Shown here in pieces: positions 9,076-17,409 of a stretch of DNA of 64,000 nt; position 1 is the stretch's first letter; each line of letters starts with the position of its first letter. The translations under genes and the position numbers were made by a program. The DNA is from Larkinella terrae (GTDB lineage Bacteria; Bacteroidota; Bacteroidia; Cytophagales; Spirosomataceae). Below the pieces are notes generated by a model. That model did no database searches. It had not been told where the DNA came from and saw nothing but the letters and a program-made list of their open reading frames with translations. The stretch is taken from the NCBI RefSeq assembly GCF_009668025.1, contig NZ_WJXZ01000006.1:372001-436000 (forward strand), in the 5' to 3' direction.

Positions 9076-10221
9076 TTATTGTTGATTTTCGAGCGGGGAT
9101 TCAGCTTGGGTTCGAAGATACACCATTCGTGTCGGAAATGCAAACTGTCCTTTATGTCTGTTAACAATTTCTACTAATTGATAGTTCACGATTTCCTTTA
9201 CCTGGCTGAATTCCCGGAAATCACCGGTTGCCACGTAATACTGAATTAGAATATCCAGCGAACTTTCACCGAAGGAATCAAACTGAATCAGGGGCGGAGT
9301 CTGGCTGGTTTGGGGTTCATTCTCAAGCCATTGTCTGACGTCATGCACAATAGCCCGGAGCGTTTCGGGGGAGGTGTCAAGGGCGAGGTGAAGAAAAAAT
9401 TTGGCTCTTCGCTGGCTGCGTTGGGTCAGGTTGTCGAGCGATTGCGAAATCATCAGCCGGTTCGGAACCGCAATCTGGCTGCCGTCGTCGGTGCGGAGCC
9501 GGGTGCTCCGGAATCCGATTTTTTCCACCGTTCCGGTCACCTGGTTCGGGCCGGTTCCGGCGGTAACGGTGTCGCCGGTTATAAAAGGACGATCGAGCAG
9601 AATGGCGAAGGAGGCAAATAAATTTTCGAGGGTTTCGCGGGCGGCCAGCGCAATGGCCAGACCGCCAATGCCGAGGCTGGTGACAAGGGCAATAACGTTA
9701 ACGTCGAAAACGATACTCAGCGTAGCAAAAAAAGCGATGGCTGCCACCAACATGATCATCAGGTCGCGGACAAACGGCACCAGTTGGTCATCGAGTTTGG
9801 TTTTGGTCAGCTCGGCCCGTTTCTGAAAAATCAGCCCGATGAATTTGACAAACCGGATGGCGATCCAGGCCAGCGTGATCATCAGCGTGGTTTGGTAAAG
9901 CCGGATGACAACGAGCCGGTAGCCAAATTCCGTGCGCGGAACCAGCCCCCACTGGTCGGGAATGGCCAGCCGGTCGAAGGCCAGAAAAAGCATGATCAGC
10001 AGAATGAAAAATTCGATCGGTTTTCGCATCAACCGAATGAAATCGCCGATGGGAATGGCCCCGGCTTCCGGTTTTACCAACCGGTAAAAAAAGCGGCTAA
10101 GCAGCATCGACAGGATGCGTTTTAGCCACAAACTCAGTAGAATGATCAGGACAAATACCAACAAATTCCCAACGGAATTTTCCAGTATCCGTTGCTCAAA
10201 CCAAATTTTTATTAATTCCAT
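9076..10221 (-). CDS. MscS-family mechanosensitive ion channel
   Basis: This 381-residue inner-membrane protein has four or so hydrophobic segments in its first 190 residues. The MscS signature follows: the pore helix (GIGGLAIALAARETLENLFAS) and the beta domain (FITGDTV, GTVEKIGFRSTRLRT, VPNRLMISQSLDN). The C-terminal alpha/beta region ends near residue 370. Such channels open under membrane tension and release solutes during hypo-osmotic shock. It is larger than E. coli MscS (286) because of extra N-terminal helices. It is divergent from coaX and forms a single-gene unit. Confidence 0.93.
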   Translation of the reverse strand: MELIKIWFEQRILENSVGNLLVFVLIILLSLWLKRILSMLLSRFFYRLVKPEAGAIPIGDFIRLMRKPIEFFILLIMLFLAFDRLAIPDQWGLVPRTEFGYRLVVIRLYQTTLMITLAWIAIRFVKFIGLIFQKRAELTKTKLDDQLVPFVRDLMIMLVAAIAFFATLSIVFDVNVIALVTSLGIGGLAIALAARETLENLFASFAILLDRPFITGDTVTAGTGPNQVTGTVEKIGFRSTRLRTDDGSQIAVPNRLMISQSLDNLTQRSQRRAKFFLHLALDTSPETLRAIVHDVRQWLENEPQTSQTPPLIQFDSFGESSLDILIQYYVATGDFREFSQVKEIVNYQLVEIVNRHKGQFAFPTRMVYLRTQAESPLENQQ

Positions 10222-10289
10222 GCCGCATTTTAAGCATTTTTAACGTCTAGTATTGAGGAATCTGGTACCTATTTGCAATTTTTGCAGTA

Positions 10290-11021
10290 ATGAATATCGC
10301 CATTGACTGGGGGAACAGCGCTGTCAAAGCCGGTTTTTTTGAGAACGGAAACCTGCTTGATAGTTATTCTCAAATAGCAATTGAAGACTTGCGGATTTTG
10401 ATTCGGGAAAAACCGCCCGAAGCGGTTGTCGTTTCGTCGACCAGTCGGTCGGCGGAGCAGTTGCGGGAGCAACTTTCGCTGAATAAGGACACGTTCTGGC
10501 TGGCACTTGACGGTTTTACGCCGGTGCCGCTGGAAAAACGGTACGATACACCCAATACGTTGGGTACTGACCGGATCGCGTCGGCGGTTGGGGCTAAGGT
10601 TCGGTTTCCGGACTCGGCCTGCCTGGTGATCGATATGGGCACCTGCGTTACGTATGACTACGTAGACGAGGAGTCGGTCTTTCACGGCGGGATGATTTCT
10701 CCTGGCTTTCGTATGCGATTCCGGGCCATGCATTCGTTTACAGAAAGACTACCTCTGGTCGAACCGGACGATCTTCGTCCCTCATTGCTGGGCAAAAATA
10801 CCCGGCAGGCCATGCAGGGTGGTGTCATTAATGGATTGTTGGCCGAATTGAACGGAATCATCGAAGCACATCGCCGGGATCACCCCGATGTGAAGGTGCT
10901 AATCTGCGGAGGAGATGCGCCATTTTTTGAAAGTAGCCTGAAACCACCCATCTTTGCAGTACCGGAACTGGTGCTGATCGGATTGAATCGTATTTTACAA
11001 CATAATGTCGACCTCTCGTAA
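10290..11021 (+). CDS. coaX: Type III pantothenate kinase
   Basis: CoaX phosphorylates pantothenate in the first step of coenzyme A synthesis, in the cytoplasm. The 243 residues show the acetate-kinase/actin-fold motifs: DWGNSAVK at 6-13 (phosphate 1), GTDRIASAVGA near 93-103, DMGTCVTYD near 115 (phosphate 2) and a GGMISPG segment. The type III enzyme is not inhibited by CoA. The gene opens a plus-strand group and overlaps the next start by 17 bases, so translation is probably coupled. A second CoA gene, coaBC, lies 6 kb away on the other strand. Confidence 0.95.
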   Translation: MNIAIDWGNSAVKAGFFENGNLLDSYSQIAIEDLRILIREKPPEAVVVSSTSRSAEQLREQLSLNKDTFWLALDGFTPVPLEKRYDTPNTLGTDRIASAVGAKVRFPDSACLVIDMGTCVTYDYVDEESVFHGGMISPGFRMRFRAMHSFTERLPLVEPDDLRPSLLGKNTRQAMQGGVINGLLAELNGIIEAHRRDHPDVKVLICGGDAPFFESSLKPPIFAVPELVLIGLNRILQHNVDLS

Positions 11022-12291
11022 CGGAATTTATTCCGTCTTATTTACCGGCCTGTTTCTGTTTGGATTAGCTCAATTGAGCGCTCAGGCACAAGGACTAGGC
11101 AATTCTCCTTATTCATCGCTGGGTATCGGCGAAATTTATGGCAGCAACAACATCACCAATATGGGGATGGGCGGTTTGGGAACCGCTTACGCAAACGGTT
11201 TTTTCCTGAATAGTGCCAACCCGGCTTTGTTGGTTCGAAACCGCTATACCATTTTTGAAGTCGGTTTATTGGGACAGTCCAAGCGAATTTCGGATAACCG
11301 GGGCCAAAGCCAGCAGGATTTTGGTGCCAACCTGAGTTACCTGACGCTGACTTTCCCGGTCACCCGGTACTGGTCGGCGGGGATTGGATTGCGGCCGTAT
11401 AGTTACGTCGATTACCAGACCACCCAGTACCAGAAAGTGCCCGGCACGATTTACGAGTCGGAGTATGTCTATCGTGGGCGAGGAGGACTTAATAAAGCCG
11501 TTTTTACCAACGGGTTTAGCATTACCCGAAACTTTTTTGTCGGTATCGAAGCCGCCTTTCTGTTCGGTAACATTACCAATGACTCGGATTCACGCTTGCT
11601 CATCGGTGGTGATGACATTACCGTAAAACGCTCGACGCTTACGAGCTACAGCGATGTCGTCTGGCGACTGGGAGCGGCCTGGCGCCCCAAAATAGGGAAA
11701 GACTGGTTCCTGAACATTGGCGGAACCATTGACCCGATGACCCGACTCGGCGGAAAGTCACTCGATACGTACCAGCAAATCGATGCCACTGGCGCACAGA
11801 TATCGACGCCGGATACCGTCAGCAGCCAATCGAAGGGTTCCATTACCTTGCCAACCCAACTGAAGGGTGGAATTGTACTCGAAAAATCGCAGAAACTGGC
11901 ATTTGGAATTGAATTCGGTTACCAGCCCTGGTCAAAATACAAGAGTCTGGACGGTAGTCCCACCAATCTGAAAGATAGTTACTCCGTTGGCGCCGGGCTT
12001 GAGTTTACGCCCAAAACCCGTTCGCTGCGTTATTTTGATCTGATTCCCTATCGCCTGGGCTTCAACTACGCGAAATTGCCTTATGCCATTAATGGAAAAC
12101 AGCCGGACGATGTAAGTGCCAGTTTGGGCTTTTCATTGCCGGTCGGACAATTTGTCAATTCAATGACTATTTCTTTGACGGGTGGCCAGCGCGGAACGGT
12201 TGTTGATAACCAGATCAAGGAGCGGTATTTCAAAATTGGTCTCGGCTTGTCGCTCAATCAGCAATGGTTTCAACGCTATAAAGTGGATTAA
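11005..12291 (+). CDS. Outer-membrane beta-barrel protein of unknown function
   Basis: This 428-residue protein has a signal peptide (hydrophobic core about 10-25, cleavage near AQAQ-GLG). The mature part alternates short polar and hydrophobic beta strands and resembles FadL/OMP_bbrl-type barrels of Bacteroidota. The N-terminal SPYSSLGIGE...MGMGGLGTAY segment recurs in PorV-like and other outer-membrane proteins of this phylum. The transported substrate is unknown. It overlaps coaX by 17 bases and lies 97 bases before lptC, so this is a small envelope-related group. I see no T9SS tail, as expected for an integral barrel. Confidence 0.8.
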   Translation: MSTSRNGIYSVLFTGLFLFGLAQLSAQAQGLGNSPYSSLGIGEIYGSNNITNMGMGGLGTAYANGFFLNSANPALLVRNRYTIFEVGLLGQSKRISDNRGQSQQDFGANLSYLTLTFPVTRYWSAGIGLRPYSYVDYQTTQYQKVPGTIYESEYVYRGRGGLNKAVFTNGFSITRNFFVGIEAAFLFGNITNDSDSRLLIGGDDITVKRSTLTSYSDVVWRLGAAWRPKIGKDWFLNIGGTIDPMTRLGGKSLDTYQQIDATGAQISTPDTVSSQSKGSITLPTQLKGGIVLEKSQKLAFGIEFGYQPWSKYKSLDGSPTNLKDSYSVGAGLEFTPKTRSLRYFDLIPYRLGFNYAKLPYAINGKQPDDVSASLGFSLPVGQFVNSMTISLTGGQRGTVVDNQIKERYFKIGLGLSLNQQWFQRYKVD

Positions 12292-12388
12292 AAACCGGTT
12301 TCTGCCCGATTTGAGTTACCGTTCGATCAATTGAACGAACCCGACGAGTCAGGATGGTGTTTTTGTCATGAAGATTCACACCTAAAAA

Positions 12389-12943
12389 ATGATTGGCAGG
12401 CTTATTTTCAGTTCTTTACTGGCCGTTTTCGTTGCAATCGGTTTAACCGGTTGTAAGGAAGAATCGACGGTGAAAAAGTCCGAACCGTATACCGGCCCAC
12501 TGGAAGAAATCAACGATGTGCAGATTTTGTACAGCGAAAAGGCGCAATTGAAGGTGAAGATGAAAACGCCCCTGCAGTACAAATACCAGTCGAGCGACCG
12601 GGTTTATCCAAAAACCGTCAACATTGAATTTTACGGACCAGATCAACAGGTTGAAACGACGCTTCGCGCCGATTCCGGCCATTATTTCCAGGCCCAGAAT
12701 TATTACCGGGTTATGGGTAATGTAGTGGTAATCAACAAGAAGAAAAACGAAGAAATGTATACGCCGGAACTAAACTGGAATCCAACGACCAAGAAAGTGT
12801 ATACGGACAAGCCGGTTAAAGTTCTGAATAAAAATACGAACGAGCGAATGGATGGCGTCGGTTTGGATACTGATCAATCGTTTTCCCATTATTTTCTTCG
12901 CAAAGTAAACGGAGTTTTCCGGCTGAACGGCACCGGAAATTAG
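12389..12943 (+). CDS. lptC: LPS export system protein LptC
   Basis: LptC is the membrane-anchored bridge component that passes lipopolysaccharide from LptB2FG to the LptA bridge. The 184 residues begin with a hydrophobic segment ending in a possible lipobox (GLTGC), so here it may be lipidated. The LptC fold follows, with YSEKAQLKVKM, the NIEFYGPDQQVETTLRAD strand pair and the GNVVVINKKKNE strand. It shares its fold with the OstA-like protein at 20974. Its stop overlaps the stop of the convergent cytochrome gene by four bases. Confidence 0.85.
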   Translation: MIGRLIFSSLLAVFVAIGLTGCKEESTVKKSEPYTGPLEEINDVQILYSEKAQLKVKMKTPLQYKYQSSDRVYPKTVNIEFYGPDQQVETTLRADSGHYFQAQNYYRVMGNVVVINKKKNEEMYTPELNWNPTTKKVYTDKPVKVLNKNTNERMDGVGLDTDQSFSHYFLRKVNGVFRLNGTGN

Positions 12944-13383
12944 TTTAGAACCTTCGTTTTTTCCCGCTGAACGCGGCAGGTATCCAGAATCTTACTGGTT
13001 TCTTTCACATCCGTAATCACGTTTTCCTCGCCCCATTTATTGTAAATGAAGGTCGTGATTTCGGCAATGTCGATGTCGGTCAATTGCGGATTGGCGGGCA
13101 TTGGCCGGTGAAAAGAGCGTCCGTTCACCACAATCGGTTCGTTCTGGCCGTACCGGATCAGGCAAATGACTTTCTCCTTGTCTTTCAGGTAATCCGAACC
13201 GTCAATGGGCGGGTAAAGCGCTTCGAGTCCTTTTCCGTCGGTCTGGTGACAGTTGGCGCAGTGTTCCGTGTAGAGTTGGTACCCTTCAACAAAATATTTC
13301 TCCTGTTTCAGTTCTTCCTGGTTTTGGCAGGCAGATTCAAAAAAAAGCGTCAATACGGTTAAGCAAATCGCTGCCTTTTTCAT
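12940..13383 (-). CDS. Mono-haem cytochrome c lipoprotein
   Basis: This 147-residue exported protein has a lipobox near residue 19 (FESAC), so it is probably membrane-tethered. CANCH (about residues 42-46) is the haem c attachment site, with a class I-like fold after it (GKGLEALYPPIDGS, and methionine ligand candidates in RPMPANPQ). It is last in a run with the SCO gene: the SCO stop and this start share one base (TAATG), so the two are almost certainly translated together. Such pairs often serve copper delivery and electron transfer to terminal oxidases. No oxidase genes are in the window. Confidence 0.9.
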   Translation of the reverse strand: MKKAAICLTVLTLFFESACQNQEELKQEKYFVEGYQLYTEHCANCHQTDGKGLEALYPPIDGSDYLKDKEKVICLIRYGQNEPIVVNGRSFHRPMPANPQLTDIDIAEITTFIYNKWGEENVITDVKETSKILDTCRVQREKTKVLN

Positions 13384-14027
13384 TATTTTTTGTATTCGGC
13401 AAGGAGTTTATCGATGTCGGCCATGAGTTTATCCGCACCGGCTTCGGTCGTGCCGTCATACATCCCGCGAACGTGTTTTTCCTTGTCGACCAGCACGAAA
13501 TGCCCGCTGTGGAGAAGGCCACCCGGTGCTCCGGCGTCTTCCTGAGCCACCACCATGTAGCTTTTACCGGTTTTAAAAATGTCTTCTTTTTTGCCCGTTG
13601 CGAACTGCCATTGATTGCCGGTTACGCCCAGGTTTTTGGCAAATTCTTTCAAAACCGCCGGAGTGTCGTGCGCCGGATCGATGGTATACGACAAAATCAT
13701 GACGTCCGGATTACTTTTAAACTGCTCATAAACCCGTTTCATCTGGGTTTTCATTTTGGGGCAAATGGTCGGGCAGGAAACAAAGAAGAAGTCAGTGACG
13801 TAAATTTTGCCTTCGAATGTTTTGTCGCTAACCGGCAGGCTGTCCTGATTGACATACTGAAACGCCGGAACCTGATAATAGGCAGTGTCCGTAACGGTTT
13901 TTCCGTCAACTTCTTTGGTAATGACATCCCGCTCCCCGAAAATAGGCAGGCGGTTTTCACTTGATGAACAGGCCGCCAGCAACACCAACCCGACGACCGG
14001 AAAACATTTTTGAAGTGCAGAATACAT
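13383..14027 (-). CDS. SCO1/SenC-family copper chaperone lipoprotein
   Basis: This 214-residue protein has a lipoprotein signal (LLAACSS, cysteine near residue 20) and a thioredoxin-like SCO domain. The copper-binding motif CPTICPK gives the CxxxC pair and the conserved distal histidine is in LLHSGHFVLVD. SCO proteins load copper into the CuA site of cytochrome oxidase or act as thiol-disulfide reductases. It overlaps the downstream cytochrome c gene by one base. It lies 71 bases after a small lipoprotein gene and may belong to the tail of the long bamD-to-recN run. Confidence 0.93.
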   Translation of the reverse strand: MYSALQKCFPVVGLVLLAACSSSENRLPIFGERDVITKEVDGKTVTDTAYYQVPAFQYVNQDSLPVSDKTFEGKIYVTDFFFVSCPTICPKMKTQMKRVYEQFKSNPDVMILSYTIDPAHDTPAVLKEFAKNLGVTGNQWQFATGKKEDIFKTGKSYMVVAQEDAGAPGGLLHSGHFVLVDKEKHVRGMYDGTTEAGADKLMADIDKLLAEYKK

Positions 14028-14098
14028 ACTCGATCTATAAAAACCGGAGGATAGAAGCGGTAAAAACCGGTTATCTGGTCAACATTCAGAACGCGAAA

Positions 14099-14545
14099 TT
14101 AGTTACCCAGAAACTTCTTTGCCTGCGAAATTCCGCCCGTTACTTTTTCTTTTACAACAGTAATTTTCTTTAATTCGCTGTTCAAATAGGCTTTCGCCTG
14201 GGCTTCATCCAGAACGTCCAGCGTGTCGGATCGGTAGTTATGCATCCAGTCATTCATCAATTCGTCGGCTTCCGTAAGGGATTGATTGATAGCAATCCCT
14301 TCCTGCTGGCGGTTTTGCGAAACGGGCGTGGCTGGCGTGATTTTGGACAGACTGTCAATCTGATGGCTAATCTTTTCCTTCAAATCCATTATCTCTTCCG
14401 TCCTCATTACCTCATCATGAATCGCCATGACCTGATCCCGGATCTGTTCGACGCTCTGGTCTTCACCGGTTTTCTGTTCGCCGGACTTTTGGCAGCTCGT
14501 AACGGCAAAACCAATAACAACAAGGGAAACCAATACTTTTTTCAT
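14099..14545 (-). CDS. Small lipoprotein of unknown function
   Basis: The start chosen is the ATG at 14545, which gives a clean lipoprotein signal (MKKVLVSL...VTSC); an upstream in-frame ATG at 14584 would add 13 polar residues and overlap recN. The mature part of the 148 residues is helical, charged and probably coiled-coil. It contains MNDWMHNY, a motif I know from Bacteroidota lipoproteins sometimes mislabelled viral A-type inclusion protein. It follows recN by 35 bases on the same strand. I recognise the family look but not its function. Confidence 0.75.
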   Translation of the reverse strand: MKKVLVSLVVIGFAVTSCQKSGEQKTGEDQSVEQIRDQVMAIHDEVMRTEEIMDLKEKISHQIDSLSKITPATPVSQNRQQEGIAINQSLTEADELMNDWMHNYRSDTLDVLDEAQAKAYLNSELKKITVVKEKVTGGISQAKKFLGN

Positions 14546-14580
14546 TTTGCGATGGGTATAAAATGAGTAATCGTTTACGA

Positions 14581-16239
14581 TCAAGCCTTTTGGGATAAAA
14601 GCTCTTTCGCGTTTTTCAATACACTGGCCGAGGGGTTATTGCCTCCAATCATCTGCGCGATTTCCTGAACCCGTTCATTAAAACCAAGTTTTTTAACCCG
14701 ACTAACGGTTTTATTGCCTGAGTTGTCTTTGTAGACGTAGTAATGCGCTTTTCCCTGGGCGGCAATCTGGTGCAGGTGCGTAATGGCAATTATCTGGTGA
14801 CTGAGGGCCATTTCGCGCATCATATTGCCCATTTTAATGGCAATTTCGCCGGAAACTCCCGTGTCGATTTCATCAAAGATAATCGTTGGCAAAGAACGTT
14901 TGCTGGCCAGAATGTACTTAATCGTCATCATCAGCCGGGAAAATTCACCGCCCGAAGCCACATTTTTGAGTTGCTGGGGCTTGACACCCTTGTTGGCGCT
15001 GAACAAAAACGAAACCGTATCGACGCCGTTATGGGTGGGTTTACCGGTTTCCACGTTGATTTTCAGGGAAGCATTCGGCATGCCCAAATCGACCAGCGAG
15101 TTGTCTACCTGTTTCTCAATCTGGGGAATAACTGCCTGCCGGGAAACCGTCAGCGCCTGAGCACTGATCATGAGTTGCTTTTCGGCGGCTTCATTTTCGG
15201 CTTTGGCTTCTGCCAGCTCGGCATCCGAATTCAGAATTTTGCTGACTTTTTTCTCCAGCTCTGCCTGAATTGCCAGTAACTCGGCAACGGTTTTGACCGC
15301 GTGTTTGGTCTGGAGATTATAAATCAGATTGAGACGTTCCCGAATCGTTTCCGCACGGGTATCGTTGGTTTCAATGTTTTCCTGTTCCGCACTGATTTCG
15401 TTCGCCAGATCACGAAGTTCGATCAGGGAGCTTTGCGCCCGGTCGCGAATCTGGCTGAAGCGATCGGCCAATCGGGTGACATAGTTCAGATTATTGACTA
15501 CATTTTTGAGGTAAACCACCACCGACTGTTCGGCATTGTCCAGGTAATCAAACGATAACTGAAGCCTTTCCTTGATGTCTTCCGCGTTTTCCAGGATTGT
15601 CAACTCCTGCTCCAACTGCTCCTGCTCATCGGTTTGCAGTTCTAATTTTTGGAGTTCTTCGTACAGGAAATGATTGTAGTCGAACTCCTTTTTCATCGTT
15701 GCCGTCTCATTCAGCAACTGTTCATACGCTTCCTGTTTAAACCGGAACGTGCGGTAATCGGTGCGGTATTGACGAAGCAACGCGTCGTTTTGGGCGTAAG
15801 TATCGACAATCTGTAACTGGTAGTCGTTTGACCCCAGCAAAATAGAATCGTGCTGTGAGTGAATGTCCATTAACTGGCTGGTCACCCGCCGGAGAATATC
15901 GAGCGTTACCGGCGTATCGTTGACGAAAGCGCGCGATTTTCCGCTCGGGCTGATTTCCCGCCGAACCACACAGGTCGTGTCATAATCGAGATCTTCCTCC
16001 TCAAAAAGGTTCTCAATGACGTAACCCGATACGTCGAAAAAACCTTCGATAACGCATTTGTCGGTAGGATTATAGAGCGCTTTGCTATCCGCGCGGTTTC
16101 CCATCAATAAACCGATTGCACCGAGCATTATGGATTTTCCCGCCCCGGTTTCACCCGTGATGATGTTCAACGCGGAGTCGGGGTCCATTTCCAAATGTTC
16201 AATCAGGGCGTAGTTTTTTATCAGTAAATGCGAAAGCAT
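14581..16239 (-). CDS. recN: DNA repair protein RecN
   Basis: RecN is an SMC-like ATPase that gathers DNA ends during double-strand break repair. The 552-residue protein has a Walker A motif GETGAGKS near residues 29-36, a long coiled coil with a central hinge (about 150-370), the ABC signature ASGGEFSRLM and a Walker B IIFDEIDTGVSGE near residue 440. Length and order match the family. It lies nine bases after the small 80-residue gene in a minus-strand run. No LexA-like box was identified upstream, as expected for an internal gene. Confidence 0.96.
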   Translation of the reverse strand: MLSHLLIKNYALIEHLEMDPDSALNIITGETGAGKSIMLGAIGLLMGNRADSKALYNPTDKCVIEGFFDVSGYVIENLFEEEDLDYDTTCVVRREISPSGKSRAFVNDTPVTLDILRRVTSQLMDIHSQHDSILLGSNDYQLQIVDTYAQNDALLRQYRTDYRTFRFKQEAYEQLLNETATMKKEFDYNHFLYEELQKLELQTDEQEQLEQELTILENAEDIKERLQLSFDYLDNAEQSVVVYLKNVVNNLNYVTRLADRFSQIRDRAQSSLIELRDLANEISAEQENIETNDTRAETIRERLNLIYNLQTKHAVKTVAELLAIQAELEKKVSKILNSDAELAEAKAENEAAEKQLMISAQALTVSRQAVIPQIEKQVDNSLVDLGMPNASLKINVETGKPTHNGVDTVSFLFSANKGVKPQQLKNVASGGEFSRLMMTIKYILASKRSLPTIIFDEIDTGVSGEIAIKMGNMMREMALSHQIIAITHLHQIAAQGKAHYYVYKDNSGNKTVSRVKKLGFNERVQEIAQMIGGNNPSASVLKNAKELLSQKA

Positions 16240-16248
16240 AGCAAAATT

Positions 16249-16491
16249 CTAAAAAGGAGCTTTTTCGTCCAGGATGACTTCGTCAACGGTATGAATCTGT
16301 ACGGTATGGCTGTGACCGATGTTGTCACGTACCGACAATTCAGAACCCTGAACCCCGAGCAACCGACCGTGGACCGTGCGTCCGTCGGTAAAAACCACAT
16401 TCACTTCAGCATTTTTTAGCCTGGTGGCAGTTTCGGTGTTCCACTGGTTGAGAAGTTCCGTAGCCCGAATGCGAATTAAACGTTTACCCAT
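16249..16491 (-). CDS. 80-residue protein, possible Sm-like fold
   Basis: This short protein has an N-terminal helix (about 8-27) followed by a run of predicted strands: VNVVFTDGRTVHGRLLGVQGSELSVRD and TVQIHTVDEVIL. The helix-then-strands order, the F-DGR-V-GRL turn and the closing I-VDEV strand resemble the Sm/LSm/Hfq RNA-binding fold. This is a visual judgement, not a database match. It sits three bases after the porD-like gene and nine before recN, so it is surely translated from the same mRNA. Function unknown; a role as an assembly or RNA-binding partner is only a guess. Confidence 0.7.
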   Translation of the reverse strand: MGKRLIRIRATELLNQWNTETATRLKNAEVNVVFTDGRTVHGRLLGVQGSELSVRDNIGHSHTVQIHTVDEVILDEKAPF

Positions 16492-16494
16492 GAA

Positions 16495-17409
16495 TTATCT
16501 GAGTAACTTTCGGTAAACTTCTGTTTTGGCCGGGTCGAGGCTCGACAGCAGCGTGAATGCTTTCTGCCGCTCGTCGCGGGAACCTTCATTCATAATGTTT
16601 AATAATTCTTCCCCCTTGGCGTCAAAGAAGGTGTTGATCACGATCGAGTTAGGCCGTTGCTGGCTCACCTGCCGAATCGTGTTCAGGACATCAAGCACCT
16701 GAGCCCGCGAACCGGCGGGATTGGTCGTGAAGTTATCCAGCGCCTGGCGGTGGTAGGTATAAAGGGCTTCGTGATACGGAATAAACTGCTGGTTTTGCAG
16801 ATTTTCAATCAACCAGTACCGGTTTCGGATATCACCCCGAGCGCCCCAGGCTCCTCCGTCAACGCTCTGACTTGCCTGCGTCATGACATTGAAAGCCCGC
16901 TGAAAAAACTGTTTTCCGCCCAGCTTTCCGAACGAATCATAATCAACTCCCAGAATAATCAACGCGTCAAAAGCCAGCAGCGAAGTCAACTCACTGGAAT
17001 AGGCATTTTCATTAAAGTACATCGCATCATTCTGGCGGTACGGAAAATTGAACGAATTGTCGATGTACCGGAGTGTGACGGTTTCGTAATTACTCCCGTA
17101 GACTGGCCGGGTCACAATGATCTGAGCGCGACCTTCGTAGTAATTTTGGGAAGGAACCTTTAAAATATCGATAATCAATTTGCAGTTGATGCGTTCTTCG
17201 GGATTAAACGCGTCGGTGGTCCACCGGCGGTTGTTCATAAAATCCGTAATGAACCCCTGCAACTGCGGGAAAACCTGGCGGTCCGTAACCTGCGTAGATT
17301 GCGCCTGGTTGAAATTCACCGTCACCTGACAGTTTAATTCCTGCGCCACTACAGTGGTTGACAAAACAGTAAAAACCGCAATAATCAGTGCAATTGATTG
17401 AAATTTCAT
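16495..17409 (-). CDS. porD: DUF4835 family protein, PorD-like
   Basis: This 304-residue protein has a signal peptide (cleavage near VVAQ-ELNC). The whole mature chain looks like DUF4835, with NNRRWTTDAF, INCKLIIDI, TRPVYGSNYET and the AFDALIILGVDYDSF-KLGG block. In Porphyromonas gingivalis the homologue PorD is needed for gliding/T9SS-type secretion, though its exact step is unclear. Its start overlaps the coaBC stop by four bases (ATGA), so translation is coupled, an arrangement I know as conserved in this phylum. The symbol is by family resemblance. Confidence 0.85.
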   Translation of the reverse strand: MKFQSIALIIAVFTVLSTTVVAQELNCQVTVNFNQAQSTQVTDRQVFPQLQGFITDFMNNRRWTTDAFNPEERINCKLIIDILKVPSQNYYEGRAQIIVTRPVYGSNYETVTLRYIDNSFNFPYRQNDAMYFNENAYSSELTSLLAFDALIILGVDYDSFGKLGGKQFFQRAFNVMTQASQSVDGGAWGARGDIRNRYWLIENLQNQQFIPYHEALYTYHRQALDNFTTNPAGSRAQVLDVLNTIRQVSQQRPNSIVINTFFDAKGEELLNIMNEGSRDERQKAFTLLSSLDPAKTEVYRKLLR

